A DNA stretch of 64,000 nucleotides from Devosia sp. (GTDB lineage: Bacteria; Pseudomonadota; Alphaproteobacteria; Rhizobiales; Devosiaceae), in NCBI RefSeq assembly GCF_028290625.1, contig NZ_JAQGJM010000022.1:1-64000 (forward strand). The letters are read 5' to 3'. Below are positions 18,110 through 28,344 of the stretch, piece by piece. A program made the position numbers and the translations under genes. The notes beneath the pieces are model-generated. The model had not been told where the DNA came from, did no database searches, and saw only the letters and a program-made list of their open reading frames with translations. Each line of letters opens with the position of its first letter. Within the stretch, counting starts at the first letter, position 1.

Positions 18110-20226
18110 GCTTTCCCGATCCCACCGAGACCTTCCGCCAGGAAGCGCGCGAACTGCTCGAGCAGCTTGAGCAGGGCCTGCTCGATCTGGAGCAGAACCC
18201 CGCCAATGACGATCTGATCAACTCCACCTTCCGCGCCCTGCATACCATCAAGGGCTCGGGCGCCATGTTCGGCTTCACTGCCGTCGCCAATTTCGTGCAC
18301 GAATTCGAAACCGCCTTCGACCAGGTCCGCAAGGGCCAGACCATTGCGACCCCGGCGCTGATCGGAGTGGCGCTCGACGCCAAGGATCACATCCACAAGC
18401 TGGTCGAGCAGCCCGATACCAAGCTGGCCGGCGGCGACGCCATCCTCGAGGCGCTGCGCGCCGTCATCGACGGCACCAATGCGCCTGCCGAAGCCGAAGC
18501 CGCACCCGTAGCGGCACCGGTTGCCCAGGGCGCTGTCATCGCGTTGGATATGCCCGAGCCGGCGGCAGTCATCGCCAAAGCCGCTCCCGCCGCGACCACC
18601 ACCTGGCGCATCCGCTTCCGCCTGCCCAGCGATGCGCTGGTCTATGGCACCAATCCGCTGCTGCTGCTCAAGGAAATCACCGACCTTGGCCCGTGTGTCG
18701 TCACGGCGCTGACCGATACCATTCCCACGCTCGACGTGATCGATCCCGAAGTGCCCTATCTGGGCTGGCAGATCGATCTCACCATGGCCGAGGACCCGCA
18801 CGCCGCCATCGAAGACGTCTTCATGTTCCTGCGCGATGGCATGGAGCTGTCCATCGAGCCGCTGACCGGCACCGAGCCCGCTGTCCAGCCTGTCGCCGCG
18901 CCGGTTGTCGAAGCCGCGCCGGCCCCCGTGGCCGCGGCGCCTGTCGCCACACCCAAGCCTGCCGCCGCGCCCAAAGCCACCAAGGCCAAGCCGGCGCCCG
19001 CAACCGAAGCTCCTGCCGCCCCCACCGATACCAAGGCTCCGGCCGCCTCCTCAATGCGCGTCGATGCCGAACGGCTCGATGAGCTGATGGACCGCGTCGG
19101 CGAACTGGTGATTGCCCAGGCTCGCCTGACCCAGATCGCCGCCTCCAGCAGCGACGGCAATCTCAAGACCATCGCCGAGGAACTCGAACGCCTGTCCTCG
19201 GGCCTGCGCGATACCACGATGGGCATCCGCATGGTGCCGATCGGCACCCTGTTCAGCCGCTTCCGCCGCCTGATCCATGATCTCAGCCGCGACCTGGACA
19301 AGGACATCGAGTTCATCACCACAGGCGAGGATACCGAACTCGACAAGACCATGATCGAGCGCCTGGCCGATCCCCTGGTCCACCTGATCCGCAACTCGGT
19401 CGACCATGGCCTCGAAAGCGTCGAAAAGCGCCTTGCCGCCGGCAAGACGCCCAAGGGCACGGTTCGGCTGTCGGCTGTTTACGCCGGCGCCGAAGTGGCC
19501 ATCTCGGTTTCCGACGACGGGGCCGGCCTCAATGCCGAACGCATCCGCGCCAAGGCCGAGGAAAACGGCATCATCACCGCCGATACCAAGCTGACCGAGC
19601 AGGAGCTCAACCAGCTGATTTTCGCGCCGGGCTTTTCCACCGCCAGCGCAGTCACGTCGCTTTCCGGCCGCGGCGTCGGCATGGACGTGGTCAAGCGGAC
19701 CATCGATGGCCTGCGCGGCAGCATCGATGTCACCACCAAGGCCGGCGTCGGCTCGACCATGACCCTGCGCCTGCCGCTGACCCTGGCCATCATCGATGGC
19801 ATGCTGGTGCGGGTCGGCAATGGCCGCTTCACCATCCCGCTCTCGGCGGTCGAAGAGTGCGTCGAACTGCCCGATGGCATCGAAGGCAATGCCAAGGGCC
19901 GCAACTTCCTCGATATCCGTGGTGCCCTGGTCCCCTTCCTGCGGCTGCGCGAAGTGTTCAACACCGCAGCGCCCGCCGAACCGCACCAGAAGGTGGTCAT
20001 CGTCTCCTCCGGTGAAGGCCGGGTCGGGCTCGTGGTCGATCAGATCATCGGCAACAACCAGACCGTGATCAAGCAGCTCAGCAAGCTCCACTCGCCCATC
20101 AAGTCCTTCTCCGGCGCCACCATTCTGGGCGACGGCACCGTCGCTCTCATCCTCGACACCGCTCACCTGGTCGGCTTCGGCCAGAGCTATGTCGACCGCA
20201 ATAAGTCCGAAGGGAAAGCCGCATGA
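18106..20226 (+). CDS. cheA: Chemotaxis histidine kinase CheA
   Basis: A 706-residue kinase. The P1 Hpt domain has phospho-His46 in ALHTIKGSGAMFGF, a P2-like domain lies at about 165-265, and an Ala/Pro/Lys-rich linker at about 265-315. P3 dimerisation is RLDELMDRVGELVIAQARL, the P4 ATPase has the N box HLIRNSVDHGLES and G boxes DDGAGL and GRGVGMDVVK, and P5 is a CheW-like domain at the C-terminus. It phosphorylates CheY and CheB under receptor control at the polar membrane array. ATG 18106 is set by the ATGA overlap with cheY. Confidence 0.95.
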   Translation: MSFPDPTETFRQEARELLEQLEQGLLDLEQNPANDDLINSTFRALHTIKGSGAMFGFTAVANFVHEFETAFDQVRKGQTIATPALIGVALDAKDHIHKLVEQPDTKLAGGDAILEALRAVIDGTNAPAEAEAAPVAAPVAQGAVIALDMPEPAAVIAKAAPAATTTWRIRFRLPSDALVYGTNPLLLLKEITDLGPCVVTALTDTIPTLDVIDPEVPYLGWQIDLTMAEDPHAAIEDVFMFLRDGMELSIEPLTGTEPAVQPVAAPVVEAAPAPVAAAPVATPKPAAAPKATKAKPAPATEAPAAPTDTKAPAASSMRVDAERLDELMDRVGELVIAQARLTQIAASSSDGNLKTIAEELERLSSGLRDTTMGIRMVPIGTLFSRFRRLIHDLSRDLDKDIEFITTGEDTELDKTMIERLADPLVHLIRNSVDHGLESVEKRLAAGKTPKGTVRLSAVYAGAEVAISVSDDGAGLNAERIRAKAEENGIITADTKLTEQELNQLIFAPGFSTASAVTSLSGRGVGMDVVKRTIDGLRGSIDVTTKAGVGSTMTLRLPLTLAIIDGMLVRVGNGRFTIPLSAVEECVELPDGIEGNAKGRNFLDIRGALVPFLRLREVFNTAAPAEPHQKVVIVSSGEGRVGLVVDQIIGNNQTVIKQLSKLHSPIKSFSGATILGDGTVALILDTAHLVGFGQSYVDRNKSEGKAA

Positions 20227-20723
20227 AAGCGTTCAAAGCCGGGCCGATGAAAGCCCTGACGCTGCGCCTGCAGGATGAACTGTTCGCCGTCGAAGCGGAA
20301 AGCGTGCGCGAGATCCTCGATCTCGTGCCGATCACCGAGGTGCCCAACGCCCCCGCTTTTGTCGGCGGATTGATCAATGTGCGCGGCCGCGTCGTGCCGC
20401 TCGCCGATCTGCGGGTCATGTTCGGCATGGATCGGCCGCCACCGGACAAGGATACCCGCATCGTCGTCATCGAGATCGACATCGATGGCGAACCCACCAT
20501 TGCCGGTATCCTCGCCGACAAGGTTCACGACGTCACCGACATCGAGGCCGCTTCCATCGAAGAGGCCCCCCGTGTCGGCATGCGCTGGCGTGCTGATTTC
20601 GTTCGCGGCATCGGCAAGCGCAATGGCGGCTTCATCATCATCCCCGATCTGGGGCGTATTTTCGAAACTCAGGGCGCCAGAAACGCGCCTGTAGCAGCAT
20701 CAGAAGAAAGGCTTGCATCGTGA
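20223..20723 (+). CDS. cheW: Chemotaxis coupling protein CheW (first copy)
   Basis: A 166-residue CheW. The SH3-like double barrel begins at about residue 10 ([22 protein letters not shown]) and has the characteristic [16 protein letters not shown] segment. It links receptor tips to CheA in the array. It overlaps cheA by four bases (ATGA) and the MCP gene by four (GTGA). A second CheW follows the MCP; they are clearly different in sequence, so they may favour different receptors. Confidence 0.93.
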   Translation: MKAFKAGPMKALTLRLQDELFAVEAESVREILDLVPITEVPNAPAFVGGLINVRGRVVPLADLRVMFGMDRPPPDKDTRIVVIEIDIDGEPTIAGILADKVHDVTDIEAASIEEAPRVGMRWRADFVRGIGKRNGGFIIIPDLGRIFETQGARNAPVAASEERLAS

Positions 20724-22822
20724 GACTAACTCTAAAAGTAAAGCTGGCGACTGCGTTTGCAGTCGTGGTGGCTTTATCGGCCGGCAGCATGTTCATTGCC
20801 GTCCAGAGCCTTGGCACGCTCAACGACTCGATGGCCCAGACCATCAATGTCGACGCAGCCGGCGTCCGCATCGCCACCGAGTTGCAGGGTAGCCTCTACA
20901 AGATGGCCCGCGACCAGCGCGCCATGGTGATGTCGAGCGATCCCGAGGCCATGGAAGCCTCCTCCGTCAAGGTCACCACCGAAGCCGACACCGTGCTCGG
21001 CAAGATGGATGGCCTGATCGCCGCTGAAGACGATCCGGCCGCGCTGGCCGAGCTCAACAACGTCAAGACCCTGTTCACCACTTTTGTCGGCTTCCACAGC
21101 CAGCTCGCCGATTTCTCCAAGATGAATTCGACGTACGAAGCCCGCACCCTGTTTCAGGGCGATGCCTCGGCTGCCTTCAAGACCGTCGATACCGCTCTGA
21201 CCGGCCTGCTGAACCGCCTCGGCGCCGCCGTTCCCGCCGGTCACGAAGTCGAATTCCGCCGCTACCAGGCGGCCGTTACCGCCAGCGTGGCAGCCCGTGA
21301 ACTGCGCATTGGCGCACTCAACGTGCTGATCTCCGCCGACGATATGGCTGCACAGGCCGAGTACGCTGCCACCTCCGCCGAAAAGCGTGCCACGTTCGAC
21401 GCCGCCATCACCAATCTCGGCCGCCAATTGTCGGGTTCCGATGAAGCCAATGCTTTCGACAGCCTGAACCAGGCTCTCGGCATCTGGCTACCGATCGTCG
21501 ACAAATACCAGGCGATCTCAATCGAAAACGGCGACGCCAAGGCCGCCACCCTGATGGCCACTGAGTCCGAAACCGCCCGCAGTGCCGTGGCAACCGCTCT
21601 GAGCGCCGTCGTGCTGACCAATGCCAATGCCCTCGACAAGGCCAAGGCCGATGCCGTCGGCCTCTACGAGTTCAACCGCGTGCTGCTGCTGAGCCTGCTT
21701 GCCGGCTCGGTGCTGATCGCCCTGATCGCCGCCACCTGGATCGTTGTCGGCATCACCCGCTCGATGACCGCAGCCCTCAACCTGGCCAACGCCGTCGCCG
21801 GTGGCGACCTCAACGCCACCGCCAAGGTCAAGAGCAATGACGAAATCAAGGATCTCGTCGATGCGCTGAACGCCATGACCCGCAAGCTGCGCGAAGTGGT
21901 CAGCGAAGTCACCACCGCCACCCGCAACGTCGCGGCCGGCAGCCAGGAACTATCGGCCACCGCCGAGCAGATGAGCCAGGGCGCTACCGAACAGGCCTCC
22001 TCGACCGAAGAGGCTTCCGCCTCGATGGAAGAAATGACCGCCACCATCAAGCAGAGCTCGGAAAACGCCACCCAGACCGAAAAGATCGCCCGCCAGTCCG
22101 CGGCCGATGCCATCGCCTCCGGCGAAGCGGTCAACAAGGCAGTCGACGCCATGCAGACGATCGCCGAAAAGATCATGGTGGTGCAGGAAATCGCCCGCCA
22201 GACCGATCTGCTCGCCCTCAACGCCGCGGTGGAAGCCGCCCGTGCCGGCGAACATGGCCGCGGCTTCGCGGTGGTTGCCTCCGAAGTGCGTAAGCTCGCC
22301 GAACGCAGCCAGGCTGCCGCCGCCGAAATCTCGACCCTCTCCGGCACCACTGTCAAGGCGGCCCAGTCGGCTGGTGAAATGCTCTCCAAGCTGGTCCCCG
22401 ATATCCAGCGCACGGCTGAACTAGTGGAAGAAATCTCCGCCGGTAGCCGTGAACAGAATGCCGGTGCGGCCCAGATCAACACTGCCATCCAGCAGCTCGA
22501 CAAGGTGACCCAGCAGAACACCAGCGCCGCCGAAGAAATGTCGGCGACCTCCGAAGAGCTGGCCACCCAGGCCGAGCAATTGCAGAACGCGATCAGCTAC
22601 TTCCGCATCGAGGGCAACCAGGTCAACCGTGCCAAGGCCCCGGCACCCGCCGCACGCAAGCCCGCCAAAGCCAGCATGCGCGATGCCGTCATGGCCGGCG
22701 CCCCCCACATGAGCCCACGCAAGGCGGCGGGTGCCGATCATGAGGGCGGCGGCTTCAGCCTCTCGCTCGATGACGGCCAGGACGAACTCGACGGCGCCTT
22801 CTCGCGCCGCGGCGCAGCGTAA
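20720..22822 (+). CDS. Methyl-accepting chemotaxis protein
   Basis: A 700-residue transmembrane receptor. TM1 is at about 8-30 ([20 protein letters not shown]), an extracytoplasmic helical ligand domain runs to about 318, TM2 is at about 319-342 ([20 protein letters not shown]), and HAMP follows ([11 protein letters not shown]). The long signalling coiled coil has its hairpin tip [20 protein letters not shown] near residue 495. The start is GTG 20720, overlapping the cheW stop. No C-terminal CheR-docking pentapeptide is visible; the tail is a charged low-complexity stretch ending in SRRGAA. The ligand is unknown. Confidence 0.94.
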   Translation: MRLTLKVKLATAFAVVVALSAGSMFIAVQSLGTLNDSMAQTINVDAAGVRIATELQGSLYKMARDQRAMVMSSDPEAMEASSVKVTTEADTVLGKMDGLIAAEDDPAALAELNNVKTLFTTFVGFHSQLADFSKMNSTYEARTLFQGDASAAFKTVDTALTGLLNRLGAAVPAGHEVEFRRYQAAVTASVAARELRIGALNVLISADDMAAQAEYAATSAEKRATFDAAITNLGRQLSGSDEANAFDSLNQALGIWLPIVDKYQAISIENGDAKAATLMATESETARSAVATALSAVVLTNANALDKAKADAVGLYEFNRVLLLSLLAGSVLIALIAATWIVVGITRSMTAALNLANAVAGGDLNATAKVKSNDEIKDLVDALNAMTRKLREVVSEVTTATRNVAAGSQELSATAEQMSQGATEQASSTEEASASMEEMTATIKQSSENATQTEKIARQSAADAIASGEAVNKAVDAMQTIAEKIMVVQEIARQTDLLALNAAVEAARAGEHGRGFAVVASEVRKLAERSQAAAAEISTLSGTTVKAAQSAGEMLSKLVPDIQRTAELVEEISAGSREQNAGAAQINTAIQQLDKVTQQNTSAAEEMSATSEELATQAEQLQNAISYFRIEGNQVNRAKAPAPAARKPAKASMRDAVMAGAPHMSPRKAAGADHEGGGFSLSLDDGQDELDGAFSRRGAA

Positions 22823-22834
22823 GACGAGGACAAG

Positions 22835-23299
22835 ATGGCAGAAAACCAGCAATACGTAACTCTCGGGGTCGCGGACGAAATCTTCGCCGCACCCGTCGAA
22901 AAGGTGCAGGAAATCCTGGACATGCGCCCGATCGCGCGCCTGCCCCAGGCTCCCGCCAACCTGCTCGGCATGATCGATGTCCGCGGCCAGGGCATTCCGG
23001 TGCTCGACCTGCGCCTGACGCTCGATATGGAGCCCAGGGAGGACACCGAGAACACCCGCATCGTGGTGCTGTCGATCGACGGCGCTGATGGCGAGCGTCG
23101 GCTTGGCCTCCGAACCGACCGGGTGTTCGAGGTCACCATCCTCGACGAGAACGAGCTCGATCCACCGCCCTCGATCAGCGGCGCCTGGAACGGGCGCTGC
23201 ATCGCCGGCATCGGTCGCCGTAACGGCAAGTTCGTTACCGTGCTCGATCTCGACACCCTGCTGGGCGCTTCTGCGGCGCCCGTGACGCAGGCTGCCTGA
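22835..23299 (+). CDS. cheW: Chemotaxis coupling protein CheW (second copy)
   Basis: A 154-residue CheW-domain protein: YVTLGVADEIFAAPVEKVQEIL at the start, NLLGMIDVRGQGIPVLDLRLTL in the middle and the usual C-terminal barrel strands. It carries an acidic patch (DENELDPPPS) where the first CheW differs. It lies 12 bases after the MCP gene and is followed by an internal stem-loop. Confidence 0.92.
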   Translation: MAENQQYVTLGVADEIFAAPVEKVQEILDMRPIARLPQAPANLLGMIDVRGQGIPVLDLRLTLDMEPREDTENTRIVVLSIDGADGERRLGLRTDRVFEVTILDENELDPPPSISGAWNGRCIAGIGRRNGKFVTVLDLDTLLGASAAPVTQAA

Positions 23300-23306
23300 A
23301 CCCTTT

Positions 23307-23344
23307 CGGCACGTCGTCCCGCAGCAGCGGGTTCCGACGTGCCG
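23307..23344 (+). other. Strong stem-loop inside the che operon, between cheW and cheR
   Basis: A perfect 10-bp outer stem (CGGCACGTCG / CGACGTGCCG) encloses a second stem, CCCGC-AGCA-GCGGG. It lies 8 bases after the cheW stop and ends 19 bases before the GTG of cheR. No T-run follows, so it is more likely an RNA processing, stability or translation-control element than a full terminator. Confidence 0.6.
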
Positions 23345-23363
23345 CCATCGGCCGGAGTTTATT

Positions 23364-24248
23364 GTGCCCCTTCCCGCTCGTACCGCCGCCGCTATCCGCA
23401 TCGACGACGAAGACGATCACCTCACCGCGCTGGACTACAAGCGCATCGCCACTCTGATTGGCGACGAGGTTGGCATCAAGCTGCCGCCCGCCAAGCGCCT
23501 GATGGTGGAGGGCCGCCTGCGCAAGCGTATCCGTACCTTGGGTCTGGACAGCTTCGACGCCTATTGTGCCTACCTGTTCAAGAAGGACGGCCTGGTCGCC
23601 GAGCGCCCCTTCCTGATCAATGCGGTCACCACCAACAAGACCGATTTCTTCCGCGAGCCCGAGCATTTCGATTGTCTCGAGCAGCGCATGGTGCCCGCAC
23701 TGCTGGAACTGCGCCGCGGCGAGCGCCAGCCCGTGCTCAAGGTCTGGAGCGCCGCCAGCTCCACCGGCGCCGAGGCCTATACGCTGGCCATGGTACTGGC
23801 CGATCTGGCCGGCCAGCGCGGTGATTTCCGCTTCTCAATCCTGGGCACCGACATCTCGACCGCCGTGCTCGCCCAGGGCCAGCGCGCGGTCTATCCGGCC
23901 GAAATGATCACCCCGGTGCCCCAGCTCAAGCAGTCGCGCTACCTGATGTTCGCTCGCAAGGCGGGTATCCGCTCCGAAGTGCGCATCGTGCCCGAACTGC
24001 GCCGCCTGGTGCGCTTCGCTCGCCTCAACCTGATGGACAAGACCTATCCCTTTGATAGCGACGTCGACATCATTTTCCTGCGCAATGTGCTGATCTATTT
24101 CGAGAAGGCCGATCAGGAAGCCGTGATCCTCAAGTTGATCAAACATTTACGTCCGGGGGGGTATCTGGTCCTCGGCCATTCCGAATCCATGATCGGAACC
24201 AACATCACCATGCGCCAGGTCGCGCCCGCCGTTTTCCAGAAGCCGTGA
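23364..24248 (+). CDS. cheR: Chemotaxis methyltransferase CheR
   Basis: A 294-residue enzyme that methylates receptor glutamates with S-adenosylmethionine. The N-terminal helical domain is about residues 15-80 ([30 protein letters not shown]), and the SAM-binding Rossmann domain follows, with the FFREPEHF segment, [17 protein letters not shown] near 124 and [14 protein letters not shown]. The start is GTG 23364 behind GGCCGGAG. Its stop overlaps cheB (GTGA). No TPR domain is present. Confidence 0.93.
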   Translation: MPLPARTAAAIRIDDEDDHLTALDYKRIATLIGDEVGIKLPPAKRLMVEGRLRKRIRTLGLDSFDAYCAYLFKKDGLVAERPFLINAVTTNKTDFFREPEHFDCLEQRMVPALLELRRGERQPVLKVWSAASSTGAEAYTLAMVLADLAGQRGDFRFSILGTDISTAVLAQGQRAVYPAEMITPVPQLKQSRYLMFARKAGIRSEVRIVPELRRLVRFARLNLMDKTYPFDSDVDIIFLRNVLIYFEKADQEAVILKLIKHLRPGGYLVLGHSESMIGTNITMRQVAPAVFQKP

Positions 24249-25393
24249 GCGCGCCCATGCCTGAAGCCGCCCAGCCCGGTCCCCATCGCAAGATCCGCGT
24301 CCTCATCGTTGATGACAGCGCCTCCGTACGCATGACCCTGAGCGAGATCATCGGCAGTGACCCCGAACTCGAAGTCATGGCCACCGCCGCCGATCCCTAC
24401 GTCGCCGTCGAGCGCATCCGCCAGGAAGTGCCCGACGTGATGTTCCTCGATATCGAACTGCCGCGCATGGACGGCCTGACCTTCCTGCGCAAGATCATGA
24501 GCCAGCGGCCAATTCCCGTCGTCATCTGCTCGTCGCTGGCCGAAGCCGGCTCCGACACGCTGATGCAGGCGCTCGAAGCCGGGGCCGTCGACGTGGTCAC
24601 CAAGCCGCGCGTCGACACCGCCGAATTCCTCAAGGAATCCCGGATGCGCATCTGCGACGCCGCCAAGGCCGCCGCCCATGCCAAATTCCGCGGCGTGCAC
24701 AAGCCGGCCCCGCGCCTCACCGTCGAGGCCAAGCTCAACGCCGACGCGATCATCCCGCCCCATTCCGAAGCCCGCGCCGCCTCCCAGCGCGCCAAGATGC
24801 CGGTGACCGAACCGATCATCTGCATCGGCGCTTCGACCGGCGGCACCGAAGCGCTGCGCGAAGTGCTCGAGGCCCTGCCCGCTACCACGCCGGGCATCAT
24901 CATCGTCCAGCACATGCCAGAAAAATTCACCAACGCCTTCGCGCGCCGCCTCAACGGCATCTGCGCCATGGAGATCAAGGAAGCCGAGGATGGCGATGTG
25001 GTCCAGGCCGGCCGTGTCCTCATCGCACCGGGCAACCTGCACATGGCGCTGCATCGCGCCGGCAGCCGCTACACCGTCAACGTCATCGAAGGCCCCCACG
25101 TCTCGCGCCACCGTCCTTCGGTGGACGTGATGTTCCGCTCCGCCTCCCAGGCCGCCGGCAAGAACGCCATGGGCATCATCCTGACCGGCATGGGCGATGA
25201 CGGCGCGCGCGGCCTGCTCGAAATGCGCCAGGCCGGCAGCTACACGGTCGCCCAGGACGAGGAAAGCTCCGTCGTCTTCGGCATGCCCAAGGAAGCCATC
25301 CAGCGCGGCGCCGCCACCAAGGTGGTGGCGCTCAACCGCGTCGCCAACGAAATCAACACCTATGTCCGCACCGCCTTAGGGGCAATCAAATGA
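24245..25393 (+). CDS. cheB: Chemotaxis methylesterase/glutamine deamidase CheB
   Basis: A 382-residue response regulator. The receiver domain (about 15-140) has phospho-acceptor Asp69 in [12 protein letters not shown], and the CheB esterase domain (about 190-380) has the catalytic triad regions [11 protein letters not shown] (Ser), VQHMPEKFT (His) and [11 protein letters not shown] (Asp). It demethylates receptors when phosphorylated by CheA, giving adaptation. GTG 24245 overlaps cheR; ATG 24257 is an alternative that shortens the protein by four residues. Confidence 0.94.
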   Translation: MSAPMPEAAQPGPHRKIRVLIVDDSASVRMTLSEIIGSDPELEVMATAADPYVAVERIRQEVPDVMFLDIELPRMDGLTFLRKIMSQRPIPVVICSSLAEAGSDTLMQALEAGAVDVVTKPRVDTAEFLKESRMRICDAAKAAAHAKFRGVHKPAPRLTVEAKLNADAIIPPHSEARAASQRAKMPVTEPIICIGASTGGTEALREVLEALPATTPGIIIVQHMPEKFTNAFARRLNGICAMEIKEAEDGDVVQAGRVLIAPGNLHMALHRAGSRYTVNVIEGPHVSRHRPSVDVMFRSASQAAGKNAMGIILTGMGDDGARGLLEMRQAGSYTVAQDEESSVVFGMPKEAIQRGAATKVVALNRVANEINTYVRTALGAIK

Positions 25394-27153
25394 CGGCTCT
25401 CGCCCGCCAGACCCAAGCTGCCCTGCCCACCGCCAGCGACCTGCGGGCCCTCGTGCCCGGCATTGTCGAGCCGCGCGAACGCATCGAAACCACCTTCGTG
25501 GCGGTCGGCGATCGCCTGACCAAGGGCGCGGCCATGCTCAACCGCATCACCCGCATTTTCGAGGCCCTGCCACAGAGTCTGGAAAGCCCCGAACTGCATG
25601 AGGCCTCGGCCCGCCTGGCCGCCATCGGCACCGAGTCCCAGGCCATTGCCGCCGTCTTCGCCACCGAACAGGCCGATCTTGCGCGCCTCGTCAGCGTCGT
25701 TGCCGCCGCCGATCACCCGATTTCCGATCTGCGCCGCACCGTCAAGATGATGGGCATCGTCGCCATCAATGCCCGCGTCGTCGCTGCCGGCATTGTGGGC
25801 GACGGCGATGATTTCGAGGTTTTCACCACCGATATCGCCAAGCTGTCGGAAAGCGCCAGCCGCACCATCCAGGAATTCTCCACCGTCTATCGGCAATTGA
25901 CCGACGAAGTGCGCCGCGCCGCCGAACAGCGCGCCCATTTCGAGGCCGCCCATGCCGACACTTTGAGCGGCCTCGCCGCCAGCATGGATGGCAGCCTTGA
26001 GGCCGTCACCCGCCAGCGCCAGGCCTCGGTCGACGGCAGCGCCGAAACCGGCCGCGTCGCGCGCCAGATCGGCGGCCGTATCGCCAGCGCCGTCATGGCC
26101 CTGCAGGTCGGCGACGCCACCCGCCAGCGCCTCGAACATGTCGAAACCGCGCTCGAAACCCTGGCCGACCTGATAGACGGCAACAGCGTCGCCGGTGCCA
26201 GCCTGCCCACCGACGAACACGACCTCGCCCTCGCCGCCATTGCCAGCTTGCAGGCCGCCCAATTGGCCAGCGCCGCCGAGGCCTTTACCGCCGACGTTGC
26301 CGATGCCGCCAATGCGCTGGGCGATCTGGCGACCGACGCCCGCACCATCATGGTGCGCAGCCGCGACATCTACGGCCATGGCAAGGCCGGCGCGCAATCC
26401 CCGCTCGCCGCCCTCAGCGACCAGCTCCGCCACGCCGCAGAGGTGCTGCGCGACTGCGAGACCGAGCGAAGCAAGCTCGAAATCGTCGCCGGCGCCGTGC
26501 AGGCCACCGTGCAGTCCCTCCTCGGTCACGTCGAAGCCGTGCAGGAAATCGAGGCCAATATGCGCCTTGTCAGCCTCAATGCCGCTGTCAAATGCGCCCA
26601 GCTCGGACCGCGCGGCACCGCCCTCAACGTCATCGCCAGCCAGTTGCGTGAACTGACGGGCGAAACCGTCGCCGCCGCCGAAACCGCCATGAGTGGCCTG
26701 CACGAAGCCGCCGGCCTCGCCCAGTCCTTCGGCGCCGCTGCCTCTGGCGATGCTGCCGGCCAGGTCGGCCAGCTTGAACAGGAAGCCACTGCCGCGCTCG
26801 GCCTGCTCGAAACCGTCGACCAGACGCTGGCCGAAGCCCTTGGCGTGCTCAACCTCGATGGCCCCAAAGTCGTCAACCTGTTGGGCGAAGCCGCCTCCAG
26901 CTTTGCCGACCAGACGGCCATTTCCGAGGCCATGGCGGACATGCACGTCCTCATCGCCCAATATTCCAGTGACCACATCGACCCGCCCTCCGGGCCCTTG
27001 GCCGCCGTGCTGTCAATCCTGCGCTCCAAATACACCATGGACGCCGAACGCCGCATCCACGAACAGCTCTTCGGCAAGGACCTCACCGCACCCCCACCGG
27101 CTCCCGCCGCCGAAGCCTCGGCCGAAGCGGACCTGGACGATCTGTTCTTTTAG
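25390..27153 (+). CDS. Soluble MCP-like coiled-coil protein with two degenerate receptor-tip motifs
   Basis: 587 residues, almost entirely heptad-like helix, with no signal peptide or membrane segment and no ligand domain I recognise. Two segments look like the MCP hairpin tip: [20 protein letters not shown] near residue 120 and [19 protein letters not shown] near 390, each followed by the helix that usually carries the tip return (second: IASQLRELT). It closes the che operon with an ATGA overlap on cheB, so it probably acts in the same array. It could be a cytoplasmic receptor, an array scaffold or a CheA/CheW decoy. Adenine-rich acidic end: DLDDLFF. Confidence 0.6.
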   Translation: MTALARQTQAALPTASDLRALVPGIVEPRERIETTFVAVGDRLTKGAAMLNRITRIFEALPQSLESPELHEASARLAAIGTESQAIAAVFATEQADLARLVSVVAAADHPISDLRRTVKMMGIVAINARVVAAGIVGDGDDFEVFTTDIAKLSESASRTIQEFSTVYRQLTDEVRRAAEQRAHFEAAHADTLSGLAASMDGSLEAVTRQRQASVDGSAETGRVARQIGGRIASAVMALQVGDATRQRLEHVETALETLADLIDGNSVAGASLPTDEHDLALAAIASLQAAQLASAAEAFTADVADAANALGDLATDARTIMVRSRDIYGHGKAGAQSPLAALSDQLRHAAEVLRDCETERSKLEIVAGAVQATVQSLLGHVEAVQEIEANMRLVSLNAAVKCAQLGPRGTALNVIASQLRELTGETVAAAETAMSGLHEAAGLAQSFGAAASGDAAGQVGQLEQEATAALGLLETVDQTLAEALGVLNLDGPKVVNLLGEAASSFADQTAISEAMADMHVLIAQYSSDHIDPPSGPLAAVLSILRSKYTMDAERRIHEQLFGKDLTAPPPAPAAEASAEADLDDLFF

Positions 27154-27163
27154 CACCGACGAT

Positions 27164-27198
27164 ACGATTGCCGGCGCGCCCTAGCCGCCGGCAATCGT
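27164..27198. terminator. Bidirectional hairpin between the che operon and the ligase gene
   Basis: A perfect 12-bp stem (ACGATTGCCGGC / GCCGGCAATCGT) with an 11-base loop. The stop codon of the minus-strand ligase (27181-27183) lies in the loop, and the right arm encodes the last residues of the ligase. The convergent position suits a shared terminator, but there is no T-run. Confidence 0.6.
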
Positions 27199-28218
27199 GT
27201 TCGCCACGACGCCTTCGGGCTTCCGCGCCGGCTCCAATTGCTCGAACGTGCACTGGCGCGGCGCCTTGTCCGGCCGCCAGCGATGCAGCTTGGTGCCATG
27301 GCGGAACCTGTTGCCCGTCACATGGTCATACAGCACCTCCACCACCAGTTCGTGGCGCAGGCTCTCCCACTGGCTCGAACGCTCCGTCGACCATCGGCTC
27401 GACCCGCCCGGCGCGTCTCCGGTAAAGCCCGGTGGTCCCTTGAGGGCCTCCAACCGCTGGGTGATGTCCGGCTTCTCCGCCGCCGAAAATCCCGAGGTGA
27501 ACCCGACATGGTCGAGCAGGCCCTTATCGTTGAACAGACCCAGCAGCAGCGAGCCAACCAGTTCGCTATCGGTGCCGTAGCGAAACCCACCCACCACGCA
27601 ATCGGCCGAGCGAATGCGCTTAACTTTGAGCATGGCCCGTTCGCCACTGAGATACGGCCCATCCAGTCGCTTGGCGATGACGCCATCCAGCGCCCCGCCC
27701 ACCTTTTCCAGCCATTTGACCGCCTGCTTGCGATCGCGCGTGAACGGCGACAGCCGCAGTCCCGTCGCCTTGGCCGCACCCACAAACGCTTCCAGCGCCG
27801 CACGGCGCAAATCCAGGCTTGATGCAGTCAGGTCGCCGGCCGCATTGGCCAACATATCGAAGGCAATGAACAGCGCCGGCGCGTCCGCCGCGAGCTTGCG
27901 CACCCGGCTCTCAGCAGGATGCAGCCGCATCTGCAACGCATCGAACGACAGTTCACCGCCCGTCGCGATCACCAATTCACCATCCAGCACGAAGTGGTCG
28001 CCGGGCAGTCCGGCAATCATCGCCACCACTTCGGGGAAATACCGCCCCAGTGGCTTGCCCGATTTGGCGAACAGCGCCACCCCGTCGCCACTCCGCACGG
28101 CGATGCAGCGAAAGCCGTCCCATTTCGGCTCGAACTGCCAGCTCTCATCCGCGGGCAATTCATCCACGCTCCTGGCTTCCATCGGCTCGATCGGCTGCAG
28201 CGTCACTGTCTTGGTCAT
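27181..28218 (-). CDS. ATP-dependent DNA ligase (LigC/LigD ligase-domain type)
   Basis: A 345-residue stand-alone ligase. The adenylated Lys32 is in EPKWDGFRC (motif I); later motifs are DGELVIA (III), DGVIAKRLD (IV) and LKVKRIR (V), and an OB-fold follows. There is no polymerase or nuclease domain and no Ku gene nearby. Such ligases act in NHEJ-like or base-excision repair, complementing the NAD-dependent replicative ligase. The start at 28218 has a GGAG site and family-like beginning; an upstream in-frame ATG at 28311 lies beyond the neighbouring unit's terminator and is unlikely. Confidence 0.9.
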   Translation of the reverse strand: MTKTVTLQPIEPMEARSVDELPADESWQFEPKWDGFRCIAVRSGDGVALFAKSGKPLGRYFPEVVAMIAGLPGDHFVLDGELVIATGGELSFDALQMRLHPAESRVRKLAADAPALFIAFDMLANAAGDLTASSLDLRRAALEAFVGAAKATGLRLSPFTRDRKQAVKWLEKVGGALDGVIAKRLDGPYLSGERAMLKVKRIRSADCVVGGFRYGTDSELVGSLLLGLFNDKGLLDHVGFTSGFSAAEKPDITQRLEALKGPPGFTGDAPGGSSRWSTERSSQWESLRHELVVEVLYDHVTGNRFRHGTKLHRWRPDKAPRQCTFEQLEPARKPEGVVANTIAGG

Positions 28219-28268
28219 GAGCGGTCTCCGCTCGCTCAACGGTTCAGCGGGTGGAGTCGGTTCCCGCC

Positions 28269-28297
28269 AAAAAAAAGCCCCGGCGTGATGCCGAGGC
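28269..28297 (-). terminator. Intrinsic terminator of the small secreted-protein gene
   Basis: On the minus strand, GCCTCGGC-ATCAC-GCCGGGGC (one T-G pair) is followed directly by a run of eight T. It lies 47 bp after the stop of the small gene at 28345-28527 and before the ligase start, so the small gene is a separate transcription unit. Confidence 0.85.
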
Positions 28298-28344
28298 CTG
28301 AAGTTGTGCATGGAAAGGAGGAGGTCAGGCGATAAACTGTAATG

